This document shows, in pieces, positions 1 through 5,086 of a stretch of DNA of 5,086 bases. The notes beneath the pieces were generated by a model. The model searched no databases. It was not told where the DNA came from and worked only from the letters and a program-made list of their open reading frames with translations. Source of the stretch: Rhodoferax sp. UBA4409 (GTDB lineage Bacteria > Pseudomonadota > Gammaproteobacteria > Burkholderiales > Burkholderiaceae_C); contig DGQR01000181.1 of the NCBI GenBank assembly GCA_002390825.1, positions 20,856 through 25,941 of the forward strand. The letters are read 5' to 3'. Made by a program: the position numbers and the translations under genes. Numbering within the stretch: position 1 is the stretch's first letter; every line of letters begins with the position of its first letter.

Positions 1-36
1 TGGCGTTGGCGTTGGCGTTGGTGGTAGTGATAGTGA
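1..36. repeat. Short tandem repeats in the sctC 3' region
   Basis: The window opens with three perfect copies of the hexamer TGGCGT (1-18), then TGG TGG, then two copies of TAGTGA (25-36). Read on the minus strand in the sctC frame they encode Ser-Leu-Ser-Leu-Pro-Pro followed by Thr-Pro repeats. The array begins at the window edge, so its true copy number is unknown. Because the unit is six bases, gain or loss of copies would keep the reading frame. Confidence 0.8.
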
Positions 37-1812
37 TGGTTGTGGCTCAGGCTTGGCTACAAGGGGCTGCAAGGTCATGGCCTCAGTCGGGATCTGTGCA
101 GATCGAGCCACCGCGAGGGTGGGGGCGCCCATCGAGACAATGCGTGGCGTGATCAAAAACATGCGCTTCCTGCGCTGCTGATCCACCCGGGTGGAACGAA
201 ACAACGCGCCCAGCTTGGGTATATCTCCCAGGAGCGGGACTTTCTCCATGCTGTTTTGCTGGGTTTCTGTGTCGTAACCGCCAATCAGCAAGCTCTGGCC
301 CTCCAGGATCGTGGCCTGCGTGCTGATGGTGGTGCGCTGAACCACGGGCAGATCCAGGCCGGTGCGGTCCACCAGAGCCCCGTCTTCGATGTCTATGACA
401 AGCTGAATCTCTGTCTGGCCAGCCTCCGTGGTGACGATGCGCGGCGACACCTTGAGCATGACGCCCACTGTGACGGGCGTGAGATTGGCCACGCGTTCGC
501 CAGTCACCTTTGTATAGAAGGTCTGGCTCAGGTCTATCAAGGCGCTTAGGTTGTCGGACGTGAGAATGGAGGGTTTTCCCGCCACATAGGCATCGCCTGT
601 GGTTTCCAGGAAGCGTATGCGGGCGAGCAATGCAGACGCTTGATCGGCCACTACCGTGGTCGCTGCGGCGGCGCCCCGGTAGCCCAGCGACAGCACGCCA
701 GGCGCTACCGGCTGAGTGGCGACGCCGAAGCCCGCGCTAACGTTGCGGAGGTTCGCGCTCCAGTCAATTCCCAGCTCTTCCAGGCGCGACTTGTTGACAT
801 CTATGGTGATGGCCTCAATCTCAACCAAGCCAACAGGCGTGTCCAGTGCAGCAATAAGGGCCTGGTAGCCTGCAATCAGATCGGCAGGGCCTTTCATCAC
901 GATCGCATTGAGTCGAACGTCAGCCTCGATGGTGACCCCCCGGCCCGAGAGCAACTGGGGCCGGCCGGGTGCTGTGGTTTCGGCGGCACTGACAGGTAGG
1001 GTGGACGTTTCGCCCTGCCCCCCTGCGGCACCCGCATCGGGGCTCGAACCGGAAGGCGGGCTTGCGGCCCCGCCGCCTCCGATGGAAGGCGCCGGCTTCA
1101 AGGACTCAAGCCGAGAAGCACTGTCCTGCCCATTCGCACTCTTCACCACCACATCGGAGCGGCTGCCACCCAACGCTTGCAGCAAGCTCTTAATGCCAGG
1201 AATGAGGGTGGTCTTGTCGCGAACGGTGACCTGGCGGTCTTCGACGTTGGCATATTTCAACTTCCACACCACCATCTGCTGCCCGGTAGGTGCGGCCTGC
1301 ACAGTACGCATTGTTTTGGCAACCAGGTCGAGGTAAGCCGGTGGCCCTGTGACCACCACCATACCCTGTTCCGGCAAGGTAGCCCAGCCAAAGCGCTCAT
1401 CCAATACCTTCAAGTCCAACAGGGCACGCTTCAGTCCTGGGATGGACTCGCGCGAAATGGCATGTGCCTGCGTGTCCCGTTCGGTCACGCGCGTCACGTG
1501 AACGGTGCCTGCGTAGTAAAACCAGTCCAGACCTGCAGAGGCCGTCACCGTGTTCAGGAACTCGGACGCTGATGATGCGCCCAGCCTGCCACTCATGCGA
1601 GTGGCAATGCCGGTGTCCATCTGAAGTTGTATGCCGAAGTTCGAACAGAACTCGGTCAGCATCTTCACGAGGGGGGTGTCATTCGCATGGTAGGCATACG
1701 AACTGCTGTCAAACGGAAGAGGTGAGGCGTCTGACCGAGGCATGAACCCCGTCGCCGCACACAGCACCAGCGCAGCCGCCAGCTTCGCGCAAAAACGGCC
1801 TTCCCCGTTCAT
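1..1812 (-). CDS. sctC: Type III secretion outer-membrane secretin SctC (3' end cut by window edge)
   Basis: This gene encodes the secretin that forms the outer-membrane ring and exit pore of the injectisome. I translated 604 codons without a stop before the left edge. Residues 1-29 look like a Sec signal peptide (basic start, hydrophobic core LAAALVLCAA, then SDA). An N0 domain (about 32-110) contains GLDWFYY, N1 covers about 128-175, and N3 about 183-322. N3 is interrupted by a Gly/Ser/Pro/Ala-rich linker (about 225-288). The secretin barrel domain (about 328-560) carries the hallmark VPLLGDIPKLGALFRS (525-540) and ends in FLITPRIV. After it comes a Pro-rich tail with SLSL and TPTPTP. Family members are usually about 500-700 residues, so the gene is probably nearly complete. 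The ATG overlaps the stop of the upstream chaperone gene (ATGA), and no Shine-Dalgarno is seen, so translation is probably coupled. The family call is very secure. Confidence 0.97.
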   Translation of the reverse strand, partial: MNGEGRFCAKLAAALVLCAATGFMPRSDASPLPFDSSSYAYHANDTPLVKMLTEFCSNFGIQLQMDTGIATRMSGRLGASSASEFLNTVTASAGLDWFYYAGTVHVTRVTERDTQAHAISRESIPGLKRALLDLKVLDERFGWATLPEQGMVVVTGPPAYLDLVAKTMRTVQAAPTGQQMVVWKLKYANVEDRQVTVRDKTTLIPGIKSLLQALGGSRSDVVVKSANGQDSASRLESLKPAPSIGGGGAASPPSGSSPDAGAAGGQGETSTLPVSAAETTAPGRPQLLSGRGVTIEADVRLNAIVMKGPADLIAGYQALIAALDTPVGLVEIEAITIDVNKSRLEELGIDWSANLRNVSAGFGVATQPVAPGVLSLGYRGAAAATTVVADQASALLARIRFLETTGDAYVAGKPSILTSDNLSALIDLSQTFYTKVTGERVANLTPVTVGVMLKVSPRIVTTEAGQTEIQLVIDIEDGALVDRTGLDLPVVQRTTISTQATILEGQSLLIGGYDTETQQNSMEKVPLLGDIPKLGALFRSTRVDQQRRKRMFLITPRIVSMGAPTLAVARSAQIPTEAMTLQPLVAKPEPQPSLSLPPTPTPTP

Positions 1813-2273
1813 GGTTTAAGCGCGGATCGCAATGCGGGCTGCACCCGCATGGCTTGGCGCACCGCTGTGGCCGACTTGGCTACGGGGTTGATCGCACTCC
1901 CCCAGTCATCGACCGAATTGAGGAAGTGCTCTAGCGCGGAAAGCGAGGCCGCAGGCCCTGCCCGGTCGGGCACCGCACACTGCAGGACAAGTGCATCGGC
2001 AAACAGACACAGCGTGTCGTGCCGAATCTGCATTCGCGACGTTGAAAACCGTAACGCCCTTTGGATGAGTGCGGAGCGGGCCGCGACAGATTCGGGCAAG
2101 ACGGCCAGCGTTACTTCAAGCACCAGACGTCCATCTGGCAAAGCATGAATGTCCAGCCGCCGGCCACCGTCGTAGCTCAGTGAATAGCGGCCATCGGCAC
2201 GGCACTGCGCCTGTACGACGCCAAATTTCTCCAGCGCCCGAAACAGATTGGTGATGGCTTGCGTATGGCGCAT
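1809..2273 (-). CDS. CesT-like class I type III secretion chaperone
   Basis: This is a 154-residue acidic/amphipathic cytosolic protein with no signal peptide or membrane segment. Its pattern fits the CesT/Tir chaperone fold. An N-terminal helix (about 5-18, NLFRALEKFGV) is followed by a strand pair around RYSLSYDGGRRLDIH (29-43) and a strand LVLEVTLAVLP (50-60). Next come a helix (about 61-75), a strand with LCLFADALVLQCAVP (88-102), and a C-terminal helix (about 107-128) with a final basic tail. Such proteins dimerise and bind an unfolded segment of a secreted substrate. The ATG lies 16 bp after the sctF stop with no clear ribosome binding site, and the stop overlaps the sctC start by 4 bp. 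No effector gene is adjacent, so the client is unknown. It could instead be a structural assembly factor. The fold assignment is by eye from the pattern, so confidence is moderate. Confidence 0.68.
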   Translation of the reverse strand: MRHTQAITNLFRALEKFGVVQAQCRADGRYSLSYDGGRRLDIHALPDGRLVLEVTLAVLPESVAARSALIQRALRFSTSRMQIRHDTLCLFADALVLQCAVPDRAGPAASLSALEHFLNSVDDWGSAINPVAKSATAVRQAMRVQPALRSALKP

Positions 2274-2289
2274 TCAATGCTGCAGGGTT

Positions 2290-2568
2290 TCAAGCCACGT
2301 TTTTGAGCACGGAACTGACCATGTCGCGCAGCGACTTCATAAGCTCCGATGTCAGCTGGGTAGTTTCGGCCATTTCTGCCGTTTCACGCTGCACCACCAG
2401 CAAGTCCTGGCTGGACATATCACCCTGGCCTTGTATTTGCTGCAAGCGATCACGAAAACGCTCGGAAATGGTCTGCAGCATGGGCGTGAGCACGCTGTAG
2501 ACAGAACCAATGTTCACGCCAGCGCCCGCAGGAGAAGTCGTGGAATCGTAGGTATTGAAAAGTGCCAT
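2290..2568 (-). CDS. sctF: Type III secretion needle protein SctF
   Basis: This is a 92-residue protein with the helix-turn-helix layout of needle subunits, which polymerise into the extracellular hollow needle. A first helix (about 20-47) ends in RLQQIQ, a short polar loop GQGDMSSQ follows (47-54), and a second long helix (about 54-90) ends in SELMKSLRDMVSSVLKNVA. That C-terminus resembles the SsaG, EscF and YscF ending (SxxxKxxKDxxxxIxxxx), the part that lines the needle channel. The usual Pro-x-x-Pro turn of YscF is not present. I chose the ATG at 2568; a TTG two codons upstream is possible but less likely. No Shine-Dalgarno is visible in the 29-bp gap after the upstream gene. Needle and rod proteins are related, but a better SctI candidate lies upstream, which favours SctF here. 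Confidence 0.78.
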   Translation of the reverse strand: MALFNTYDSTTSPAGAGVNIGSVYSVLTPMLQTISERFRDRLQQIQGQGDMSSQDLLVVQRETAEMAETTQLTSELMKSLRDMVSSVLKNVA

Positions 2569-2597
2569 GATCAAATAGTGGGTGGGTTGAAGGGGTA

Positions 2598-2831
2598 CTA
2601 CCGACGTGACGGGGCAAGGACCTGATGAGCCGCATCTATTGCAGACTTCAACAGCTTCAGCCCCATGTATTGCTTGGAATTCGCGCGCAGCATGGCGCGC
2701 TCGACCTCGAGGCTTGCATGGGCAATTTCTCGAGCCAGTTGCGCGCGGCGGCCGGGCGTCACGGGAAAAATATCTCCTGCACGCCCGGGCAATGACGGCA
2801 ACAGCAGCGGGTCAGCGCGTTCATCGTCCAT
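2598..2831 (-). CDS. Small helical protein, putative SctE-like needle co-chaperone
   Basis: This is a 77-residue soluble protein. Residues 1-27 are Pro/Gly-rich and probably flexible. Residues about 28-50 (RRAQLAREIAHASLEVERAML) and 54-72 form two amphipathic helices, which fits the alpha-hairpin of the YscE/SsaE/EscE family (about 65-75 residues). In known systems that protein pairs with SctG to keep SctF monomeric in the cytosol. It lies immediately upstream of sctF, where a needle co-chaperone would be expected. An in-frame ATG at 2864 would give 88 residues and overlap the sctJ stop (ATGA). I prefer the ATG at 2831 because a strong purine-rich ribosome binding site precedes it and the length then matches the family. 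Sequence similarity in this family is very low, so the name rests on size, helices and position. Confidence 0.55.
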   Translation of the reverse strand: MDDERADPLLLPSLPGRAGDIFPVTPGRRAQLAREIAHASLEVERAMLRANSKQYMGLKLLKSAIDAAHQVLAPSRR

Positions 2832-2840
2832 GGTCAAGCG

Positions 2841-2848
2841 TCCTCCTC
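2841..2848 (-). promoter_or_regulatory. Shine-Dalgarno site for the SctE-like gene
   Basis: Read on the minus strand this is GAGGAGGA, nine bases before the ATG at 2831. It is the strongest ribosome binding site in the operon and lies inside the longer alternative frame. It is the main reason for choosing the shorter 77-residue product over the 88-residue one that starts at 2864. Confidence 0.6.
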
Positions 2849-2860
2849 TGAAACCATGCC

Positions 2861-3634
2861 TCATCCGTTGCGCAGGCGCATGAGCTGACGTATAGCCATG
2901 GCAACGCCGGCCACGAAGCCTGCCGCCAGCAAGCCAAGGAGCACCCAGATAGCCGTGGCCGACCCCGGGTCAACCTTCATGAACAACACCTTGGAAAAGG
3001 CGGTGCCATGCGCCTCGTTCCCCGCTTCACCATTAGCCACAGGCACCAGTGCCACGGCGACACGCTCCAGGGACAACCCCGGAATGCCGCTCGCCACCAA
3101 GGCCCGCACCGGCACCACGACGTTTTCCACCCCGTATCCCTTGCGAAACTTCAGAAAGACCGAGGCCGAGGATGGCGTGGAGGGGTCCATGGGTCCGATT
3201 CGTTCGGGCAGCACGACGTGCACACGGGCCGCGACCACCCCGTCGATTGAAGTCAGTGTGTGCTCCAACTCCTGCGCCAGCGCATACAGATACCGCGCCC
3301 GCTCCTCCAATGGTGAGGAGATGAGGTTTTCTTTCTTGAACACATCACCGAGCTTGGCACGCCGCTCGCGCGGCAAACCGTTCTGGCGCAGGATTTCCAA
3401 CGCCTGCGCCACCGAGCCCGACTCAACCATGATGCCGCGCCCCGTTTTGCTGGTCGTCTTGGTGGCGGAAATGTTGGCTTCAAGCAAAAGCCCGAGCACT
3501 TCATTGGCCTCGGCGTCGTTCAGTTCACTCACCAGATTGATGGAAGCAGAGCAAGCAGCCAGAATGCCCGCGACCGCCACCCCCAAAAGGGGCCGCGTCC
3601 AATGCGCTAGGGTCTGCCAGGCTTTTTTGATCAT
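2861..3634 (-). CDS. sctJ: Type III secretion inner-membrane ring lipoprotein SctJ
   Basis: This is a 257-residue YscJ/HrcJ/PrgK/FliF-family protein, a subunit of the inner-membrane ring on the periplasmic side. A lipoprotein signal ends in LAAC, making Cys28 the predicted lipidated residue, with Ser at +2. The first ring-building domain covers about 31-79 (INLVSELNDAEANEVLGLL, then the GIMVES strand). A linker with RQNGLPRERRAKLGDVF (83-99) follows. The second ring-building domain covers about 110-198, with the family signatures YALAQELEHTLTSIDGV (117-133), ARVHVVLPE (136-144), SASVFLKF (156-163) and VRALVASGIPGLSLERV (176-192). A single membrane helix (about 228-248) and a short basic cytosolic end (RQLMRLRNG) complete the protein. 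Length and layout are typical and nothing is missing. The start overlaps the sctI stop (ATGA) and lacks a clear ribosome binding site, so translational coupling is likely. Confidence 0.97.
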   Translation of the reverse strand: MIKKAWQTLAHWTRPLLGVAVAGILAACSASINLVSELNDAEANEVLGLLLEANISATKTTSKTGRGIMVESGSVAQALEILRQNGLPRERRAKLGDVFKKENLISSPLEERARYLYALAQELEHTLTSIDGVVAARVHVVLPERIGPMDPSTPSSASVFLKFRKGYGVENVVVPVRALVASGIPGLSLERVAVALVPVANGEAGNEAHGTAFSKVLFMKVDPGSATAIWVLLGLLAAGFVAGVAMAIRQLMRLRNG

Positions 3635-4041
3635 TGTGTGTGGGATAGCTGATCGACGGTTTTAGCGGCCTGCTTGCCCAGCAGAGAGGCATACTCGACC
3701 TGCAATGTGAACATCTGCAAATGCATTTGCCTTTGGAGCAGATCGACGCTGTTGAAACCAATGGACGGATTGATCGGCGCCAGCACGCTCTTCCAGTGAT
3801 CCTCCGCGCCCCGACCCATTTGCCCTATCGACTTCAAGATGGCATCACCCATCGTGGGAGGACGGTCAGAAACAAAAGCAGTCGAAACGCCGGTGGCAGG
3901 GGAGCCCGAGCCCATGCGGTCTGCATACATGGCAGCAAACGAAACAGCATCCGCATTATTCGCACGTCTTGGTCCCGATGCTTTCTGTAACAAGTCCGAA
4001 GACGGCGCTTGATCCACAGCAGGGTTGCTCAATAGACTCAT
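3631..4041 (-). CDS. sctI: Type III secretion inner-rod protein SctI
   Basis: This is a 136-residue protein of the YscI/HrpB/PrgJ rod type, which joins the export gate to the needle. The N-terminal 60 residues are Ser/Ala/Pro-rich and look disordered. Residues 61-78 (PPTMGDAILKSIGQMGRG) match the usual Gly-Asp-xIL start of the conserved region. The C-terminal helix (about 98-136), with LLQRQMHLQMFTLQVEYASL, then GKQAAKTVDQL and a final HTQ, follows the SctI pattern LLxxQxxLxxxxxxxxLxxKxxxKxxxxxxxLxxxQ. It is somewhat longer than Yersinia YscI (about 115), with the extra length at the N-terminus. It starts within the stop of the SctG-like gene and ends within the start of sctJ, both as ATGA overlaps. 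Adjacent sctI-sctJ order is common in T3SS loci and supports the call. The Ralstonia/Xanthomonas HrpB2 protein, which holds the same position before hrcJ, is the alternative name. Confidence 0.82.
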   Translation of the reverse strand: MSLLSNPAVDQAPSSDLLQKASGPRRANNADAVSFAAMYADRMGSGSPATGVSTAFVSDRPPTMGDAILKSIGQMGRGAEDHWKSVLAPINPSIGFNSVDLLQRQMHLQMFTLQVEYASLLGKQAAKTVDQLSHTQ

Positions 4042-4373
4042 GACGAAGCTCCATTCCGCAAAACAATATCCAGTAGCTCGATCAACGTTCGACTTTCAGG
4101 CACCTTTACCAAACCTTGCGCCACCTCGGCAGCGGCAGCTTCGAACCTCGACTGGAGCAACTCAATCAACACTAGCCCCACGTAGGGAAACTCACTCTCC
4201 GATCGAAATTCCTTGAGCACCGAGAAAATTTGATGCGCCCTCGGCCAATCTTTTTGATCAATGGCCAGAAAGCCGACCTCAGTCAACAACCTAGCCAACC
4301 CTGGGGCAAGCACACCCGCCACGCACAATGCCTCAATGTTCCGGGTGGGATGAGCTATCTTTACGTTGTACAT
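4038..4373 (-). CDS. Small TPR-like T3SS protein, SctG (YscG/EscG) or HrpB1 type
   Basis: This is a 111-residue all-helical protein with no signal peptide or membrane segment. Residues about 25-57 (LARLLTEVGFLAIDQKDWPRAHQIFSVL) and 63-90 (PYVGLVLIELLQSRFEAAAAEVAQGL) form two helix pairs with tetratricopeptide-like spacing of small and aromatic residues. The length equals YscG/PscG (about 115), the TPR partner of SctE that sequesters the needle protein. HrpB1/HrpK proteins of plant pathogens have a similar fold and sit directly before the hrpB2-hrcJ pair, as here. I cannot separate the two by eye. I chose the ATG at 4373; a TTG at 4382 is also open but has no better ribosome binding site. It is the first gene of the leftward operon, and its stop overlaps the sctI start. 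Confidence 0.6.
   Translation of the reverse strand: MYNVKIAHPTRNIEALCVAGVLAPGLARLLTEVGFLAIDQKDWPRAHQIFSVLKEFRSESEFPYVGLVLIELLQSRFEAAAAEVAQGLVKVPESRTLIELLDIVLRNGASS
4049..4052 (-). promoter_or_regulatory. sctI: Shine-Dalgarno site for sctI
   Basis: The minus strand reads GGAG seven bases before the sctI ATG, inside the last codons of the upstream TPR-like gene. It supports the start at 4041, which also overlaps the upstream stop. Confidence 0.5.
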
Positions 4374-4541
4374 GAGCTGCAAAATTGAAATTCACGATGT
4401 GAGTGGGAAGGGGTGAAACGAAAGTTCAGCAGGGGCGCCATTTTTTTATTTTTAGTTTCTTCTGTTGCACGGATAAACTCCAGTGTTGCAGGTAACCACT
4501 CATTTTTGAAGCCCGTTTCTAGCTCTACTTGTCACAGCTCC
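4374..4541. promoter_or_regulatory. Divergent intergenic promoter region of the two T3SS transcription units
   Basis: This 168-bp gap separates the leftward operon from the rightward sctK-like gene and is clearly more AT-rich than the coding sequence around it, with a T-run at 4441-4459. Both promoters should lie here because no other gap is large enough. A weak sigma70-like pair can be read on the minus strand: TTTATC (4477-4472), 17 bases, then TAAAAA (4454-4449). I see no good match to the PIP box (TTCGC-N15-TTCGC) or to the HrpL-type hrp box. The poor -35 element would suit an activator-dependent promoter. The location is firm; the individual elements are tentative. Confidence 0.5.
4463..4490. 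repeat. Direct repeat TGTTGCA, 21 bp apart, possible activator site
   Basis: TGTTGCA occurs at 4463-4469 and again at 4484-4490, so the copies are spaced exactly 21 bp, two turns of the helix. On the minus strand the copies read TGCAACA, and the left copy lies just inside a weak candidate -35 of the leftward operon. AraC-family activators of T3SS genes (for example ExsA, with TGNNA half-sites) bind such same-face direct repeats. A seven-base repeat in a gap this size can occur by chance, so this is only suggestive. Confidence 0.28.
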
Positions 4542-5086
4542 ATGTCTCCTGCTGCCCCTCACCACATTCACGGCATTGACACCAACCGACTGAGCGAGCG
4601 CGCTCGCCAGCTGTTGTTGAAAGTCACATTTCCCGCAGAACGCGGGGCAGACACTCCAAACCTTGGGCACTCCTATGTCCTGGCCTGGACACTGCTCTCC
4701 ATACCTGTAACGCGCTTGCAGCGATTCGCCGACCACGTGGGTGTATTGGGTGCGGCGGCCACCTTGCGCAAGGTGCTGGATGGAAGGCGCATGGCCATCT
4801 TCCGTGAAAAGCTGGGGCAAGAGCTGTACCTTTTCGGCATGCTGCGCGCACCCCTCGTCGGCATGTTGGCCGTTCCGCCATACTGGTTCGAAGACCCGGA
4901 GCAAGCGGGCACAGCCGTGCGCGAAGCTGGCAGGGCCGCATTGCACGCCTATTGCCATGGCATTGAATGCGACCATCCAATGCTCGCCGCGCGCTTGTCC
5001 GCCCGGCTAAATACATTCGATCGCGACGCGTCGACCCCTCGTCTACTTGTGATGGCGCCCAGTGGCGCCCTCTTGCAGCGTGTGCT
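4542..5086 (+). CDS. sctK: Type III secretion sorting-platform adaptor, SctK-like (3' end cut by window edge)
   Basis: An open frame of 181 codons runs off the right edge. The protein is soluble and helical. Residues 42-66 (GHSYVLAWTLL, then RLQRFADHVG) and 67-103 (VLGAAATLRKVLDG, then REKLGQELYLFGMLRAP) resemble the core of YscK/HrpB4/OrgA proteins, where a G-x-x-x-x-x-x-LRxxL segment precedes a helix with LGxELYxF. SctK links the cytosolic SctQ-SctL-SctN sorting platform to the inner-membrane SctD ring. YscK is about 209 residues, so some 30 residues may be missing, and sctL would be the expected next gene. The ATG at 4542 is the first in frame; upstream only a TTG at 4506 is open, and neither has a good ribosome binding site. 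Opposite-strand frames here are shadows. The family is divergent, so the call rests on this core and on context. Confidence 0.7.
   Translation, partial: MSPAAPHHIHGIDTNRLSERARQLLLKVTFPAERGADTPNLGHSYVLAWTLLSIPVTRLQRFADHVGVLGAAATLRKVLDGRRMAIFREKLGQELYLFGMLRAPLVGMLAVPPYWFEDPEQAGTAVREAGRAALHAYCHGIECDHPMLAARLSARLNTFDRDASTPRLLVMAPSGALLQRV

Noticed and set aside
40..1745. Several plus-strand open frames of 90-170 codons across this stretch (for example 40-549 and 908-1336)
   Set aside because: They lie antisense to sctC, whose 604 codons read as a coherent secretin. Their products are low-complexity and Arg/His/Pro-rich and match no family I recognise.
1741..1812. Possible lipoprotein signal in SctC around Cys18
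   Set aside because: The residues before the cysteine are LVL, and a large Leu at -1 does not fit a lipobox. The segment reads better as an ordinary Sec signal peptide.
2898..3665. A 255-codon open frame on the plus strand
   Set aside because: It is fully antisense to sctJ, which has a lipobox, both ring-building domains and a membrane helix. The plus-strand product is Ala/Ser/Thr/Arg-rich with no domain, as expected for a shadow in GC-rich DNA.
4391..4425. Possible PIP box (TTCGC-N15-TTCGC) on the minus strand near TTCGT
   Set aside because: Only one half is close to consensus. The sequence 15 bases on is TCACA, so the second half is missing.
4431..4459. GGCGCC followed by a T-run, looking like a rho-independent terminator on the plus strand
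   Set aside because: The palindrome is only six bases with no loop, no plus-strand gene ends upstream of it, and it lies in the divergent promoter region.
4500..5016. Two overlapping minus-strand open frames (158 and 130 codons) and one plus-strand frame at 4741-5010
   Set aside because: They overlap the SctK-like frame, which stays open to the window edge and has a family-like core. The others have Arg/Cys/Pro-rich shadow compositions and no ribosome binding sites.

Overview
The window is one part of a non-flagellar type III secretion system (T3SS, injectisome) locus. Nearly every base is coding, and eight genes can be supported. The long, GC-rich, tightly overlapping frames suggest a proteobacterium. 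A beta-proteobacterium of the Burkholderiales/Comamonadaceae kind is my best guess, from codon use and T3SS flavour only, and is low confidence. No rRNA, tRNA, transposase, CRISPR array or replication origin is visible.

Layout. Seven genes run on the minus strand, so they are read from right to left. In transcription order they are: a small TPR-like protein resembling SctG/HrpB1 (4038-4373); the inner-rod protein SctI (3631-4041); the inner-membrane-ring lipoprotein SctJ (2861-3634); a 77-residue helical protein resembling the SctE needle co-chaperone (2598-2831); the needle protein SctF (2290-2568); a CesT-like class I chaperone (1809-2273); and the outer-membrane secretin SctC (1-1812, cut by the left window edge). 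Several junctions are 4-bp ATGA overlaps and the largest gap is 29 bp, so this looks like one translationally coupled operon. A divergent gene on the plus strand (4542 to the right edge, incomplete) looks like the sorting-platform adaptor SctK. The 168-bp AT-rich gap between the two transcription units should hold both promoters.

How the parts work together. SctC forms the outer-membrane pore and SctJ is a subunit of the inner-membrane ring. SctI and SctF polymerise as the rod and needle through which substrates pass. SctG-like and SctE-like proteins probably hold SctF unpolymerised in the cytosol. SctK links the cytosolic sorting platform to the basal body. The CesT-like protein is a probable secretion chaperone, but no effector is present to name as its partner.

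The biology is a recognisable system rather than a new one. The less usual points are the gene order (sctJ and sctK split onto divergent operons, and the needle and its putative chaperones interleaved with rod and ring genes), the chaperone gene coupled to the secretin, the Pro/Thr repeat tail on the secretin encoded by a short tandem DNA repeat, and a 21-bp-spaced direct repeat in the divergent promoter region.
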